From contig NZ_CP084265.1 in the NCBI RefSeq assembly GCF_022879595.1, forward strand, positions 2,790,001 to 2,854,000: a stretch of 64,000 nucleotides of DNA, in the 5' to 3' direction. Origin of the DNA: Caballeronia sp. Lep1P3. Its GTDB lineage: Bacteria > Pseudomonadota > Gammaproteobacteria > Burkholderiales > Burkholderiaceae. A program made the position numbers and the translations under genes. A model generated the notes under the pieces. The model searched no databases, had not been told where the DNA came from, and saw only the letters and a program-made list of their open reading frames with translations. Below, piece by piece: positions 9,439-19,664 of the stretch. The stretch's first letter is position 1, and every line of letters starts with the position of its first letter.

Positions 9439-10284
9439 TCAGATTGGCGGCGGCGTGTACAGCGCAGCGAGACCCTCGCAGGCGTCTTCGTCGATCCACC
9501 GGTGACGCAGCATGCAATCGAGCGTCGCGAGGCTGGCATCCACGGTCAGCTTGCCTTCTTCGATCCAGCGCGCGACATCGTCGATGCGCGCAAGGCGATG
9601 CTCGCCGACTTCGCCGTCCTGATTGCGCGGCGTGAAGTCTTCCGGCAGCACGACGTCGTACACGAAGATCTGCTCCGCCTGCGTGCCTTCCGGGAGCGAC
9701 TGCAGCACGTAAAACGTGCCGCCCGGTGTCGCGCCCGACGCGAGTTCCGCGCTCATGCCCGCCTCCTCCCAGCACTCCTTCACGAGCGTCGGCATCAGTC
9801 CGAAGCCCCAGCCGATGCCGCCCGCCACGACGTTGTCGAGCATGCCGGGATCGGTCGCCTTGGTGTCGCTGCGGCGCGCGATCCACAACTGCGGCGCGCT
9901 ATCTCGATATTTTACGATGCCGTTCAGATGCACCGCGTAAGTCATCGTGCCGAAGAAGCGCGACGCCGCGCGCTCGATGAACGCGAGCGGCGCGGCCTCG
10001 AAGCGATTGCGGATTCCGTAGATTTCATCGCGCCAGCCGGGGATGTTGCCGTCGGCGTGAAGCGCTTCGATGACCGTGGCGAGCGCGGCGGTGCGCGCAT
10101 CGACCGTGTCGAGCGAGCGTTGCAAGCACACCGCGTTCGCGCCCGTATCGAAGGTTTCGGGCCAGCGCGCGAGCAGTGGCACGCCGGCTGCGCGTATCCA
10201 GCCGACGCGCTCGTCGCCGATGAAGAACGGCACGCGCGCTGCGACGTCGAAGCGGCGCGCGGCGACGATGGAAGGCAAAGTCAT
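9439..10284 (-). CDS. DUF4743 / Nudix hydrolase (Tnr3-like)
   Basis: A 281-residue protein with an N-terminal DUF4743-like region (about 1-110) and a Nudix domain (about 115-250). The Nudix box is degenerate at its start ('GGIGWGFGLMPTLV'), but keeps the metal-binding core as 'KECWEEAGM', with Lys for the usual Arg. The same architecture occurs in the C-terminal part of fungal thiamin pyrophosphokinase Tnr3, whose Nudix part hydrolyses oxidised thiamin diphosphate derivatives. A housecleaning role on thiamin-related or other nucleoside diphosphate substrates is inferred. The ATG at 10284 has GGAG upstream. Confidence 0.85.
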   Translation of the reverse strand: MTLPSIVAARRFDVAARVPFFIGDERVGWIRAAGVPLLARWPETFDTGANAVCLQRSLDTVDARTAALATVIEALHADGNIPGWRDEIYGIRNRFEAAPLAFIERAASRFFGTMTYAVHLNGIVKYRDSAPQLWIARRSDTKATDPGMLDNVVAGGIGWGFGLMPTLVKECWEEAGMSAELASGATPGGTFYVLQSLPEGTQAEQIFVYDVVLPEDFTPRNQDGEVGEHRLARIDDVARWIEEGKLTVDASLATLDCMLRHRWIDEDACEGLAALYTPPPI

Positions 10285-10344
10285 GAAAGCTCCGGCGGAC
10301 TCGATGGCGAAGAAAAACGACGACGCGCGCTCAGCGAGGCAGAT

Positions 10345-10959
10345 TCAGTCGCGGAGCGCCACACGAATGCCGAGCGCGATGAACGTCACGCCCGCGAGCC
10401 GGTCGAGCCAGACGCCGACGCGCGGACGGCGCTTGAGCCACGCGCCGATCATCCCCGCGCCGATGCCGAAGAGCGAAAACACCGCGACGGTTTGCAGCAT
10501 GAATACGCCGCCGAGTTCGAACATCTGCAGCATCACGCTTTGCGCGCCGTGCGGATCCACGAATTGCGGCAGGAACACGATGAAGAAGAGCGTCACTTTC
10601 GGATTGAGCATGTTGCCGACTACGCTCTGGCGGAACACGGTCGAAAGCGGCTGGCTCGGGCGTTCGTGCGCGGTGGCGAGGCCGTGGCTTCGCAACGCCT
10701 TGATGCCGATCCACACGAGATACGCCGCGCCCGCGAGCTTCACCGCCTGAAACGCGAGCGGCGACGAGCGCAGCAGCGCCGCGACGCCCAACGCGGCGAG
10801 CGTCGTATGGAAAATCACGCCGAACGCGAAGCCGAGCGCCGCGACGACGCCCGCAAGCCGCCCTTGCGAGATGCCGCGCGCGAGCACTTGCAAGTTGTCC
10901 GGGCCGGGCGCGACGGTGATCGCAACGGACGCCGCGAGAAACAGCAGCAGGTTCGGCAT
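10345..10959 (-). CDS. LysE/RhtB family amino-acid exporter
   Basis: A 204-residue inner-membrane protein with about six hydrophobic segments, typical of the LysE/RhtB export family in length and order. The N-terminal 'AITVAPGPDNLQVLARG' and the middle 'SVVGNMLNPKVTLFFIVFLPQF' are the classic family motifs. Members export amino acids or homoserine lactones; substrate here is unknown. It starts only one base after the apt stop codon and is surely co-transcribed with apt. The pairing of an exporter with purine salvage probably reflects convenience rather than shared chemistry. Confidence 0.9.
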   Translation of the reverse strand: MPNLLLFLAASVAITVAPGPDNLQVLARGISQGRLAGVVAALGFAFGVIFHTTLAALGVAALLRSSPLAFQAVKLAGAAYLVWIGIKALRSHGLATAHERPSQPLSTVFRQSVVGNMLNPKVTLFFIVFLPQFVDPHGAQSVMLQMFELGGVFMLQTVAVFSLFGIGAGMIGAWLKRRPRVGVWLDRLAGVTFIALGIRVALRD

Positions 10960-10960
10960 G

Positions 10961-11527
10961 TCAATGCCCGCCGAATTCGCAGACCGTGAAGAGCGGCAGC
11001 CCGCCGTCGCGCAGCAGTTTCGAGCCGCCGAGATCGGGCAGATCGATGATCGCCGCCGCTTCGACTACTTCCGCGCCGAGCCGCTCCAGCAAAATCTTGC
11101 CGGCCATCATCGTGCCGCCGGTGGCGACGAGATCGTCGACGATCACCACGCGGTCGCCCGGCTTGCACGCGTCCTCGTGAATCTCGACCGTCGCGCTGCC
11201 GTACTCCAACTCATACGACTGCGAGAGCGTCCTGTACGGCAGCTTGCCCTTCTTGCGGATCGGCACGAAGCCGAGACTCAATTCATACGCGAGAATCGGC
11301 CCGATGATGAACCCGCGCGCATCCATGCCGGCAATCACGTTCAGATTCGCGTCGATGTATCGCTGCACGAAAAGGTCGATGAGCGTGCGCAGCGCGCGCC
11401 GGTCCTGAAGCACGGGCGTGATGTCGCGAAACTGCACGCCGGCCTGCGGCCAGTCTTCGACGGTGCGCACGCGCTCCTTGATGAAGCGCGCGGCGTCGGA
11501 CGAAGCGCTCGAAGGGAAAGTGGACAT
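10961..11527 (-). CDS. apt: adenine phosphoribosyltransferase
   Basis: A 188-residue cytosolic enzyme that converts adenine and PRPP to AMP in purine salvage. The PRPP-binding motif is '[13 protein letters not shown]' (about 128-140). Upstream '[15 protein letters not shown]' and '[11 protein letters not shown]' are the family's adenine-binding and flexible-loop regions. Length is usual for bacterial Apt with a short N-terminal extension. It is followed by the LysE-type exporter with almost no gap and preceded by the CPA2 antiporter 54 bp upstream on the same strand. Confidence 0.97.
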   Translation of the reverse strand: MSTFPSSASSDAARFIKERVRTVEDWPQAGVQFRDITPVLQDRRALRTLIDLFVQRYIDANLNVIAGMDARGFIIGPILAYELSLGFVPIRKKGKLPYRTLSQSYELEYGSATVEIHEDACKPGDRVVIVDDLVATGGTMMAGKILLERLGAEVVEAAAIIDLPDLGGSKLLRDGGLPLFTVCEFGGH

Positions 11528-11581
11528 GACTTCTCCGGGAAATCCGCGCTGCGAGGCCGCGCCTGCCTGATGAATGGAACG

Positions 11582-13576
11582 TTACGCCGCCCGGCGATTG
11601 CGCGAGAGCCGTTCCTCGGCTTGCGCGAGCACTTCGGGCAGGCCGCGCAACACGACGATGTCGTTCGCGCGCAGCTTGGTTTCGGGGTCCGGCTCGACGC
11701 CCCGGATGCCGTGACGCCGGATCGCGGTCACCTCGACACCGTTGCCGACGAGCCCCAGATCGTCGAGCGAATGCCCGACCGCCTCCGAATTCTCGTCGAT
11801 GGGTACGGATTGTAGCCGCACCTGCTCGTGGCCATCGTCGTCGTCGACGTCGTCCGCGCCGTGAAAATAGCCGCGCAGAAGGCTGTAGCGCGCGTCGCGC
11901 ATTTCCTCGACGCGCCGCACGACGCGGCGCATCGGCACGCCCATCAGCACGAGCGTATGCGACGCAAGCATCAGACTGCCTTCGACGATTTCCGGAATGA
12001 CTTCCGTCGCGCCGGCCGCCGTCAGCTTTTCGAGATCGGCGTCGTCGACGGTGCGCACGATCACCGGCAGCGTCGGCGCGAGTTCGTGGATGTTGTGCAG
12101 CACGCGCATCGCGGACGGCGTGTTCGCGTAAGTGATCGCAATCGCCGCCGCACGATTCACGCCCGCCGCGACAAGCGACTCGCGCCGCCCTGCATCGCCG
12201 AACACGACGGATTCGCCCGCCGCCGCAGCCGCCGCCACGCGGTCCGGGTCGAGATCGAGCGCGACGTACGAAATGCCTTCCTGTTCCAGCATGCGCGCGA
12301 GGTTCTGCCCGGCGCGGCCGTAGCCGCAAATGATGACGTGGCCGCTTTGCTTGAGACTTTGCGTCGCGATCTTCGTCATTTGCAGCGATTGCAGCATCCA
12401 CTCCGTCGACGACAGCCGCAGCACGATCCGATCCGCGTTCTGGATGATGAACGGCGCGGCGAGCATCGAAAGCAGCATCGCGGAAAGGAGCGCCTGGAGG
12501 ATGGTGGCGTCGACGAGATGCGAATCCAGAATCAGATTCAGCAGCACGAAGCCGAATTCGCCCGCCTGCGCGAGCCCGAGGCCGGTGCGCATCGCGACGC
12601 CCGGCGGCGAACCGAACGCGCGCGCGAGCCCGGTGATCATCACGGCCTTCAGCAGGATCGGCACGACGAAGAACGCGAGCACGAGAACCGGATGCTCCCA
12701 GATCACGCGCGGATTGAGCAGCATGCCCGTCGTCACGAAGAAGAGGCCGAGCAGCACGTCGCGAAACGGCTTGATGTCCTCTTCCACCTGATGCCGGTAC
12801 GGCGTCTCTGCAATCAGCATCCCCGCGATGAACGCGCCGAGCGCGAGCGACAGCCCGAACTTGTCCGTGATGAACGCCGCGCCCAGCGTGACGAGCAGCA
12901 GGTTCAGCATGAAAAGCTCTTGCGAGCGGCGGCGCGCGACGAGATCGAACCAGCGCGTCATGAACTTCTGGCCGAGAAAGAGCAAAACCGTCAGCGCGAC
13001 GACGATCTTGATCGCCGCGATGCCGAGCCACATCGCCAGTTGCGACGAATTGCCGTTGCCGAAGGCCGCGATGATGATGAGCAGCGGCACGACCGCGAGA
13101 TCCTGAAACAGCAGCACGCCGAAGATATTGCGGCCATGCTCCGATTCGAGTTCGAGCCGCTCGGCGAGCAGCTTGCTCACGATCGCCGTGGACGACATGG
13201 AGAGCGCGCCGCCGAGCGCGAAGCTCGCCTGCCACGACATGCTCGTCCAGAAGTGCGCGATCCAGCCGAAGATGAGCGCGAACGCGATGGTCGCGCCGAC
13301 CTGACTCGCGCCGAGCCCGAACACGATGCGGCGCATCGAGCGCAGCTTCGCGAGCGAGAATTCGAGACCGATGGAGAACATCAGGAACACGACGCCGAAT
13401 TCGGCGAGATGCTGGGCGCGCTCGGTATCGGGCGCGATACCGGCTGCATGCGGACCTACGATGATGCCGACCGCCAGATAACCGAGCATCGGCGGAAGGT
13501 TGAGAAAGCGAAATACGACGACGCCCGCCACCGAACACAGCAGCAACAACAGCGTCATTTCGAGCGGAGAAGTCAT
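11582..13576 (-). CDS. CPA2 family K+/H+ (monovalent cation:proton) antiporter, KefB/KefC type
   Basis: A 664-residue inner-membrane protein. Residues 1-390 form a Na+/H+-exchanger transmembrane domain of about 12 segments, including 'GVVFLMFSIGLEFSL' and 'QAGEFGFVLLNLIL'. A TrkA-N/RCK nucleotide-binding domain follows, with the Rossmann motif 'GYGRAGQNLARML' (about 420-432). A C-terminal TrkA-C domain (about 575-655) ends the protein. The order matches KefB/YbaL-type potassium efflux systems gated by nucleotides or glutathione. An Asp-rich linker 'DDVDDDDGH' separates the last two domains. It is divergent from kdsD. Ion specificity is inferred. Confidence 0.92.
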   Translation of the reverse strand: MTSPLEMTLLLLLCSVAGVVVFRFLNLPPMLGYLAVGIIVGPHAAGIAPDTERAQHLAEFGVVFLMFSIGLEFSLAKLRSMRRIVFGLGASQVGATIAFALIFGWIAHFWTSMSWQASFALGGALSMSSTAIVSKLLAERLELESEHGRNIFGVLLFQDLAVVPLLIIIAAFGNGNSSQLAMWLGIAAIKIVVALTVLLFLGQKFMTRWFDLVARRRSQELFMLNLLLVTLGAAFITDKFGLSLALGAFIAGMLIAETPYRHQVEEDIKPFRDVLLGLFFVTTGMLLNPRVIWEHPVLVLAFFVVPILLKAVMITGLARAFGSPPGVAMRTGLGLAQAGEFGFVLLNLILDSHLVDATILQALLSAMLLSMLAAPFIIQNADRIVLRLSSTEWMLQSLQMTKIATQSLKQSGHVIICGYGRAGQNLARMLEQEGISYVALDLDPDRVAAAAAAGESVVFGDAGRRESLVAAGVNRAAAIAITYANTPSAMRVLHNIHELAPTLPVIVRTVDDADLEKLTAAGATEVIPEIVEGSLMLASHTLVLMGVPMRRVVRRVEEMRDARYSLLRGYFHGADDVDDDDGHEQVRLQSVPIDENSEAVGHSLDDLGLVGNGVEVTAIRRHGIRGVEPDPETKLRANDIVVLRGLPEVLAQAEERLSRNRRAA

Positions 13577-13737
13577 CCGTCTAGCGTCCTCGTTCGTCAG
13601 TGTTCCGAAGCGCGTTTTTGCCTGCGTTTTCGGTCTCTAAGAAAGCCCCTGACGCCAGGGCTTGCGGGGGCGGATAGGCGGCGGCGCGCCGCGCACCGTA
13701 AGGCGCGGCGAAGAAACGCCTTTGCTATACTCCGCGA

Positions 13738-14721
13738 ATGATAGCGAAAATCAATGGCGGCCGGGCACTGGCGCTGGCTCGCAACGTAATCCACATCGAA
13801 GCGGACGCTGTTCGCGGCCTCGCAGATCTTCTCGACGACAACTTCACGAACGCAGTCGAAGCCCTTCTGGGCTGTCGCGGCCGCGTGGTCGTTTCGGGCA
13901 TCGGCAAGTCGGGACACGTCGCGCGCAAGTTCGCGGCCACGCTCGCGAGCACCGGCACGCCCGCGTTTTTCGTGCATCCGGCCGAAGCGAGCCACGGCGA
14001 CCTCGGCATGGTCACGGCGGACGACATCTTCATCGCGCTGTCGAACTCCGGCGAAACCGAAGAACTGGTCGCCATTCTCCCGCTCATCAAGCGCCTCGGC
14101 GCGAAACTCATCGCTATTACGGGCCGGCCCGAATCGAGCCTCGCGCAACTTGCGGACATGCATCTGAACGCGCGCGTCGAAAAGGAAGCATGCCCGATGA
14201 ATCTCGCGCCCACCGCGAGCACCACTGCCGCGATGGCGCTCGGCGATGCGCTCGCCGTCGCCGTGCTCGACGCACGCGGCTTCGGCCCGGAAGACTTCGC
14301 GCGCTCGCATCCGGGCGGCGCGCTCGGGCGGCGCCTGCTCACCTATGTGCGCGACGTGATGCGCGTGGGCGACGAAGTGCCCGTCGTGCCGCTCGACGCC
14401 ACGGTTTCCGACGCGCTCTTCCAGATCACCGACAAGCGCATGGGCATGACGGCGGTCATCAACGGCAATCGTCATGTGGAAGGCATCTTCACCGACGGCG
14501 ACCTGCGCCGCATTCTCCAGCGCGACGGCGATTTCCGCGCGTTGAAGCTCGCCGACGTGATGACGCGCAATCCGCGCACCATCGGCCCGGATCATCTCGC
14601 CGTCGAAGCGGTGGAACTGATGGAGCGTTATCGCATCAATCAGATGCTGGTCGTCGACGCCGACGCGACGCTGATCGGCGCTCTGAACATGCACGACCTC
14701 TTCTCCAAGAAGGTAATCTGA
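13738..14721 (+). CDS. kdsD: D-arabinose-5-phosphate isomerase
   Basis: A 327-residue KpsF/GutQ-family enzyme that interconverts ribulose-5-phosphate and arabinose-5-phosphate, the first step to Kdo of LPS. A SIS domain (about 40-175) has 'GIGKSGHVARKFAATL' and 'HPAEASHGDLGM'. Two CBS domains follow (about 205-325). It opens a tightly packed Kdo/LPS-export operon: its TGA overlaps the kdsC ATG. The short upstream region (161 bp) is shared with the divergent CPA2 antiporter. Confidence 0.97.
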   Translation: MIAKINGGRALALARNVIHIEADAVRGLADLLDDNFTNAVEALLGCRGRVVVSGIGKSGHVARKFAATLASTGTPAFFVHPAEASHGDLGMVTADDIFIALSNSGETEELVAILPLIKRLGAKLIAITGRPESSLAQLADMHLNARVEKEACPMNLAPTASTTAAMALGDALAVAVLDARGFGPEDFARSHPGGALGRRLLTYVRDVMRVGDEVPVVPLDATVSDALFQITDKRMGMTAVINGNRHVEGIFTDGDLRRILQRDGDFRALKLADVMTRNPRTIGPDHLAVEAVELMERYRINQMLVVDADATLIGALNMHDLFSKKVI

Positions 14722-15257
14722 TGGCACAAAAGCCTTCTCCCGCCGAACGCGCGAGCCGCATCAAACTCATGATTTTCGACGTCGACGGCGTTTTCACCGA
14801 CGGCAGTCTGTACTTCACCGCCGACGGCGACACGATGAAGTCGTTCAATTCGCTCGACGGCCACGGCGTGAAGATGCTCGAACGCACCGGCGTGCAGACC
14901 GCGATCATCACCGGGCGGCAGTCGGGCATCGTCGCGGCGCGCGCGAAGGAACTCGGCATCACGCATCTGTATCAGGGTGTCGCGGACAAAACCGTCGCGC
15001 TCGCGCAATTGCTCGACGCCACCGGCATCGCGCCGGAAGAATGCGGCTATATGGGCGACGACTGGCCCGACCTCGCCGTGATGCGACGCTGCGGTTTCGC
15101 CGCCGCGCCCGCCAACGCGCATCCCGAAGTGATCCAGCGCGTGCATTGGGTCGCGCAAGCACGCGGCGGTCACGGCGCGGTGCGCGAAGTCTGCGACGCG
15201 ATCGTCCGCGCGCAGGGCCACTACGACGCGCTGCTCGCCGCGGCGCTCGGAGACTGA
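14721..15257 (+). CDS. kdsC: 3-deoxy-D-manno-octulosonate 8-phosphate phosphatase
   Basis: A 178-residue C0-type HAD phosphatase that releases Kdo from Kdo-8-phosphate. HAD motif I is 'FDVDGVFTDG' (about 20-29), with the nucleophile and acid Asp two residues apart. Motif II/III are 'AIITGRQSG' and the late 'GDDWPDLAVM'. No cap domain is present, as expected for the tetrameric KdsC family. Its ATG overlaps the kdsD stop, which fixes the start at 14721; the longer in-frame reading enters kdsD sequence. lptC follows after four bases. Confidence 0.97.
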   Translation: MAQKPSPAERASRIKLMIFDVDGVFTDGSLYFTADGDTMKSFNSLDGHGVKMLERTGVQTAIITGRQSGIVAARAKELGITHLYQGVADKTVALAQLLDATGIAPEECGYMGDDWPDLAVMRRCGFAAAPANAHPEVIQRVHWVAQARGGHGAVREVCDAIVRAQGHYDALLAAALGD

Positions 15258-15261
15258 CGCG

Positions 15262-15864
15262 ATGCCGCGCACGGGACGCTTGGCCTCGCTGCTGCCGCTT
15301 CTCGCGATGGCGGCGCTCGCGGGCATCACCTACTGGCTCTTGCAGGCGACGCTGCCTTCCGCGCCCGAAGCGCCCGAGCAGCCGAAGCGCCATACGCCGG
15401 ACTACTTCGCGAACAATTTCTCCGTCTCCGAACTGGACACGAGCGGCACGACGCAATACCGGCTGACGGCGAAGTCGATGCTCCATTACGAAGACGACGA
15501 AAACAGCGAACTGACGCAGCCCGCCATGCGAATGTTCCAGCCGCAGAAGCCGACCGTGACCGCCACGGCCGCGCGCGGCACGGTGAATGGCGACGTTTCC
15601 ATCGTCGATCTTTACGACAACGCGCGGATTCTGCGCGCCGCCGGTTTCGGCGATCCGCAGATGCAGGCGGATTCGCAGCATTTTCGCGTGCTGGTGAACG
15701 ACGATGTCATCGAAACGGAAAAGCCGGTTAAACTTCAGCGCGGTCCGTCCGTGATGACCGCGAGCGGCATGAACTACAACAACGTCACCCGGGAAATGAA
15801 GCTCTTCGGTAACGTGCGCGGCGCCATCGCCGCCTCGGACATCAACGGCGGCTCTTCCAAGTAA
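15262..15864 (+). CDS. lptC: LPS export ABC transporter periplasmic protein LptC
   Basis: A 200-residue bitopic inner-membrane protein that links LptBFG to LptA in the LPS bridge. One N-terminal membrane segment is seen at about 7-27, followed by a periplasmic beta-jellyroll domain. The conserved 'FSVSELDTSGTTQYRL' entry strand and the later 'NARILRAAGFGDPQMQADS' are typical of betaproteobacterial LptC. Its position between kdsC and lptA is decisive. The domain has no catalytic residues. Confidence 0.92.
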   Translation: MPRTGRLASLLPLLAMAALAGITYWLLQATLPSAPEAPEQPKRHTPDYFANNFSVSELDTSGTTQYRLTAKSMLHYEDDENSELTQPAMRMFQPQKPTVTATAARGTVNGDVSIVDLYDNARILRAAGFGDPQMQADSQHFRVLVNDDVIETEKPVKLQRGPSVMTASGMNYNNVTREMKLFGNVRGAIAASDINGGSSK

Positions 15865-15892
15865 CCCGGGATTCCATCCTAATTGTGACTGC

Positions 15893-16600
15893 ATGAACGA
15901 AAGCTTCCCTCGTCCCGACGGCGGCCCCGTGCGCGCAACGCTCGCGCATCGCAGCGCGCGCGCGAGGCGTGCGATGCGAGCCGCGCTGGCCGCCGCCGTC
16001 ACCGCGCTCGCCGCGCTGCCGTTCGCGGGATTCGCGCCGGCCGCGCACGCCGAAAAGGCCGACCGCGACAAGCCGCTCAACATCGAAGCGGACAATATGT
16101 CCTACGACGATCTGAACCAGAAGAACATCTTCACCGGTCACGTCGTCGCGACGAAAGGCACCATCATCATCAAGGCGGATCGCGTCGAAGTGACGCAAGA
16201 CCCGCAGGGCTATCAGTACGCGACGGGCACGTCCTCCGGCAACACGCTTTCGTATTTCCGCCAGAAGCGCGACGGCGTGAACGAGTACATCGAAGGCAAC
16301 GCCGTGCGCATCGACTACGACGGCAAGAACGACTTCACGAAGCTCACGACGCGCGCGGTCGTGCGCCGCCTCGCCGGACTGACGACCGTCCAGGACGAAG
16401 TGCGCGGCAGCGTCATCACCTACGACGGCCAGAAAGACTTCTACACCGCGAGCGCCGGCAAGGACGTCGCCGGCCCCGGCAATCCGAGCGGCCGCGTTCG
16501 CGCCATGCTCGCGCCGCGCTCGGGCGGCGCCGCGCCGCTCAACGGCTCGCCCGCGACCCTCGCGCCGTCGACCACCATTCAAGGAACGCCGCAGCAGTGA
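15893..16600 (+). CDS. lptA: LPS transport periplasmic protein LptA
   Basis: A 235-residue periplasmic protein whose OstA-like jellyroll carries LPS between the membranes. The N-terminus is long and charged before a hydrophobic signal sequence (about residues 27-52) that ends '[10 protein letters not shown]', an apparent signal peptidase I site. A later ATG at 15974 (M28) would give a more usual signal peptide, so the start is uncertain. The OstA region begins at '[13 protein letters not shown]' and includes '[21 protein letters not shown]'. The tail is rich in Pro, Ala and Ser. The 3' end overlaps lptB. Confidence 0.93.
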   Translation: MNESFPRPDGGPVRATLAHRSARARRAMRAALAAAVTALAALPFAGFAPAAHAEKADRDKPLNIEADNMSYDDLNQKNIFTGHVVATKGTIIIKADRVEVTQDPQGYQYATGTSSGNTLSYFRQKRDGVNEYIEGNAVRIDYDGKNDFTKLTTRAVVRRLAGLTTVQDEVRGSVITYDGQKDFYTASAGKDVAGPGNPSGRVRAMLAPRSGGAAPLNGSPATLAPSTTIQGTPQQ

Positions 16601-17379
16601 ACGCCCCCGCCATGCCCCAAAGCAAGCCGGAAGGCAAGTCGAGTTCGCTCGTCGTCCGCAATCTGAAGAAGCGCTACGGCTCGCGCACGGTCGTGAAAGA
16701 CGTGTCGCTCGACGTGAAAAGCGGCGAAGTCGTCGGTCTGCTCGGGCCGAACGGCGCGGGCAAGACGACGTCCTTCTATATGATCGTCGGCCTCGTGCCG
16801 CTCGACGCGGGCGAGATCGATCTCGACGGCAACTCGATCAGTCTCCTGCCGATCCACCAGCGCGCGCATCTCGGTCTTTCGTATCTGCCGCAGGAAGCGT
16901 CCGTTTTCCGCAAACTCACCGTCGAGCAGAACATTCGCGCGGTGCTGGAACTTCAGACGGACGAAGCGGGCAAGCGCCTCACGAAGGACGCCATCACGCA
17001 GCGCGCGGAAGCGTTGCTGGACGAACTGCAGATCGCGCATCTGCGTGAGAATCCCGCGCTTTCGCTTTCTGGCGGCGAACGCCGTCGCGTGGAAATTGCG
17101 CGCGCGCTCGCGACCAATCCGAGCTTCATTCTGCTCGACGAGCCGTTCGCGGGCGTCGATCCGATCGCGGTCCTGGAAATTCAGAAGATCGTGAAATTCC
17201 TGAAGCAGCGCAACATCGGCGTGCTGATCACGGACCACAATGTGCGCGAGACGCTCGGCATCTGCGACCACGCGTACATCATCAGCGACGGCAGCGTGCT
17301 CGCGGCCGGCGCCCCCAGCGAGATCATCGAGAACGAGAGCGTGCGGCGCGTCTACCTCGGCGAGCATTTCCGCATGTGA
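16597..17379 (+). CDS. lptB: LPS export ABC transporter ATP-binding protein LptB
   Basis: A 260-residue cytoplasmic ATPase that powers LPS extraction by LptFG (not in this window). Walker A is '[11 protein letters not shown]', the Q-loop region '[13 protein letters not shown]', signature '[15 protein letters not shown]', and Walker B '[12 protein letters not shown]', with the switch His in '[11 protein letters not shown]'. The GTG at 16597 overlaps the lptA stop by four bases; an ATG at 16612 is an alternative. A strong terminator follows at 17450, so the Kdo/Lpt operon may end here, ahead of rpoN. Confidence 0.97.
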   Translation: MNAPAMPQSKPEGKSSSLVVRNLKKRYGSRTVVKDVSLDVKSGEVVGLLGPNGAGKTTSFYMIVGLVPLDAGEIDLDGNSISLLPIHQRAHLGLSYLPQEASVFRKLTVEQNIRAVLELQTDEAGKRLTKDAITQRAEALLDELQIAHLRENPALSLSGGERRRVEIARALATNPSFILLDEPFAGVDPIAVLEIQKIVKFLKQRNIGVLITDHNVRETLGICDHAYIISDGSVLAAGAPSEIIENESVRRVYLGEHFRM

Positions 17380-17449
17380 ACCCCTGCCGATCCGCGCGGT
17401 GCACGCGATGAATTACCGCAACGCGACGCGCGAAAACAGCAAAACTTAC

Positions 17450-17480
17450 GTGCCGCCCTCGAGGCGGCACGCGCTTTTTT
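17450..17480 (+). terminator. rho-independent terminator after lptB
   Basis: GTGCCGCC (17450-17457), loop CTCGA, GGCGGCAC (17463-17470), then GCGC and six T. The perfect 8-bp GC stem with T-tract separates lptB from rpoN, so rpoN likely has its own promoter in the 60 bp downstream or depends on read-through. Confidence 0.9.
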
Positions 17481-17539
17481 GGATTGGCCGCGAGGTTTCG
17501 CGCGCGTGGCAAACTCTCTACAATGGTTAAAACTTTGCC

Positions 17540-19057
17540 ATGAAAGCCAGCCTCCAACTCCGCCTATCGCAGCATCTTGCGCTGACCCCGCAACTGCAGC
17601 AGTCCATCCGGCTGCTGCAGCTGTCGACGCTCGAACTGCAGCAGGAAGTGGCGATGGCCGTCGCGCAAAATCCGCTGCTGGAGAACGACGACGACTGGAT
17701 CGCAAGCCCGTTGCGCGTCGCGTCGGACGGCTCGCTCATCGCGTCCACGGCCGCCGGCAGTACGGCGCCGGAACCGATGATGAGCAACGGCTCGACGTCG
17801 AGTTCGTCGAGTTCCGAACGCTCCGAGAGCAGCGAGCCGCAAGGCGTCGACGAATATAACGGCATGGCGTCCGATGGCGGCGCCGACTCCAGCAACTGGA
17901 ATCTCGAGGACTACGGCCGCTCGAACAACGCATCCGACGACGACGACCTCCCCCCGCTGCAAATCCACGAATCCACGACGACGCTGCGCGATCACCTGAC
18001 TGCGCAAATGCGCATGACGCAGGCGAATCAGCGCGACCGTGCGCTCATCACGTTTCTCATCGAATCGCTGGACGAGGACGGCTACCTCACCTCATCGCTT
18101 GACGAGATTCAGGCGGATTTGCCGGCAGAACTGGAAGTCGATGTCGACGAACTGAGCGCGGCACTCGCTTTGCTCCAGAGTTTCGACCCGCCGGGCGTGG
18201 GCGGGCGGTCGGCATCGGAATGTCTGAAGCTGCAATTGCTGCGGCTCGACGCATCGCCGACACGCACGCTCGCGCTCGAAATCGTCACGAATCACCTGGA
18301 ATTGCTGGCCGCGCGCGACTTCACGCGCCTGCGCAAGCAACTGAAGGCGACGGACGACGCGCTGCGGGACGCGCATTTGCTGATCCGTTCGCTGGAGCCG
18401 TTTCCGGGCGCGGCATACGGCAAGAGCGAAGCGGACTACGTCGTTCCGGACATTCTCGTGCGCAAGATGGCGAGCGGCTGGACGGCTGAGCTGAATCCGG
18501 AGATCGTGCCGCGGCTGCGGATCAACCACTTGTACGCGAATATTTTGCGCAACAACCGTGGCGATCCCGGCAGCGGTTCGCTGCGTCAACAGCTTCAGGA
18601 AGCACGCTGGCTGATCAAGAATATCCAGCAGCGTTTCGAGACGATTCTTCGCGTCGCACAGGCTATTGTCGAGCGTCAGAAGAACTTCTTTGCGCATGGC
18701 GAAATCGCCATGCGCCCCTTGGTTTTAAGGGAAATTGCTGATACGCTGGGCTTACACGAATCGACAGTTTCTCGTGTGACCACAGGGAAGTACATGCTCA
18801 CCCCATTCGGGACGCTTGAATTTAAGTACTTCTTTGGATCGCATGTTTCTACCGACACGGGAGGCGCGGCATCGTCCACGGCGATCCGGGCCCTCATCAA
18901 GCAACTGATAGGAGCGGAAGACCCCAAGACTCCTCTTTCAGACAGCCGCATCGCCGAACTGCTGGCGGAACAGGGGTTCGTGGTTGCCCGGCGCACGGTC
19001 GCCAAATACCGCGAAGCGCTCAAAATCCCCGCAGTGAATCTGCGCAAGTCTCTTTGA
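17540..19057 (+). CDS. rpoN: RNA polymerase sigma-54 factor
   Basis: A 505-residue sigma factor for enhancer-dependent -24/-12 promoters. Region I is the Gln/Leu-rich start ('[16 protein letters not shown]', about 15-31). Region II is long, acidic and Ser-rich (about 65-140). The core-binding and DNA-binding region III follows, with an HTH around '[15 protein letters not shown]' and the RpoN box '[10 protein letters not shown]' near residue 488. Length is normal for beta-proteobacteria. It precedes hpf, ptsN, hprK and rapZ, an order like the classic rpoN operon. Confidence 0.98.
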   Translation: MKASLQLRLSQHLALTPQLQQSIRLLQLSTLELQQEVAMAVAQNPLLENDDDWIASPLRVASDGSLIASTAAGSTAPEPMMSNGSTSSSSSSERSESSEPQGVDEYNGMASDGGADSSNWNLEDYGRSNNASDDDDLPPLQIHESTTTLRDHLTAQMRMTQANQRDRALITFLIESLDEDGYLTSSLDEIQADLPAELEVDVDELSAALALLQSFDPPGVGGRSASECLKLQLLRLDASPTRTLALEIVTNHLELLAARDFTRLRKQLKATDDALRDAHLLIRSLEPFPGAAYGKSEADYVVPDILVRKMASGWTAELNPEIVPRLRINHLYANILRNNRGDPGSGSLRQQLQEARWLIKNIQQRFETILRVAQAIVERQKNFFAHGEIAMRPLVLREIADTLGLHESTVSRVTTGKYMLTPFGTLEFKYFFGSHVSTDTGGAASSTAIRALIKQLIGAEDPKTPLSDSRIAELLAEQGFVVARRTVAKYREALKIPAVNLRKSL

Positions 19058-19240
19058 CCCGTCTCTGTGGTTCATCGCATACCGCGATGGACTTTTACCG
19101 GCCGCATCGCGAAAGCGCGGACGAGCCGGCCCGTGCGGCCCATTCCTTGCGCGTACAAGCATCGTGCATCGGCGGACCGCACAACCGACCGGTATCGGAC
19201 GAGCCGCCGTGATTAACGGTCACTAGCTTGGAGAGCAACT

Positions 19241-19600
19241 ATGAATCTGAAGATCAGTGGACACCACCTCGAATTGACGCCTGCGTTGCGCGAGTATGTG
19301 ATCACGAAACTGGACAGGGTACTCCGTCATTTCGATCAAGTGATCGACGGCAACGTGGTCCTCTCGGTCGACAATCATAGGGAAAAGGACAAGCGGAACA
19401 AGGCGGAAATCAACCTGCACCTGAAGGGCAAGGACATTTTCATCGAGAGTTGTGACGCCGATATGTACGCGGCGATCGACCTGATGGTCGACAAGCTGGA
19501 TCGCCAGGTCATTCGTCACAAGGACAAGATTCAGGGCCACGCCCACGAAGCCGCGAAGTATCGCGATGAAGCGCGCGGTATCGAAGCGCCGTCGCCCTGA
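19241..19600 (+). CDS. hpf: ribosome hibernation promoting factor, short form
   Basis: A 119-residue HPF/RaiA-type protein that inactivates ribosomes in stationary phase. The sequence starts '[19 protein letters not shown]' and carries the S30AE fold to about residue 100. The C-terminal dimerisation domain of long HPF is absent, so this is the short gammaproteobacterial-like form that needs RMF-like help or acts alone. It follows rpoN by 183 bp and has a good GGAGAG ribosome binding site at about 19230. Two hairpins follow it. Confidence 0.95.
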   Translation: MNLKISGHHLELTPALREYVITKLDRVLRHFDQVIDGNVVLSVDNHREKDKRNKAEINLHLKGKDIFIESCDADMYAAIDLMVDKLDRQVIRHKDKIQGHAHEAAKYRDEARGIEAPSP

Positions 19601-19623
19601 GCATCGCACCTTAAGCGAGTGTC

Positions 19624-19643
19624 ATTCGAGGACTCCCTCGAAT
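19624..19643. repeat. 8-bp perfect inverted repeat after hpf
   Basis: ATTCGAGG (19624-19631), loop ACTC, CCTCGAAT (19636-19643). It lies between the hpf stop and the terminator at 19665. There is no T-tract after it. It may protect the 3' end of hpf mRNA, or be a sigma-54/transcription-factor site; role unknown. Confidence 0.5.
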
Positions 19644-19664
19644 CCGGGACACCGCCCAGCCCCG

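Noticed and set aside
11283..13538. 751-codon open frame on the minus strand overlapping the CPA2 antiporter
   Set aside because: Arg/Ala-rich translation in the wrong frame of a GC-rich gene; the antiporter and apt frames have clear domains.
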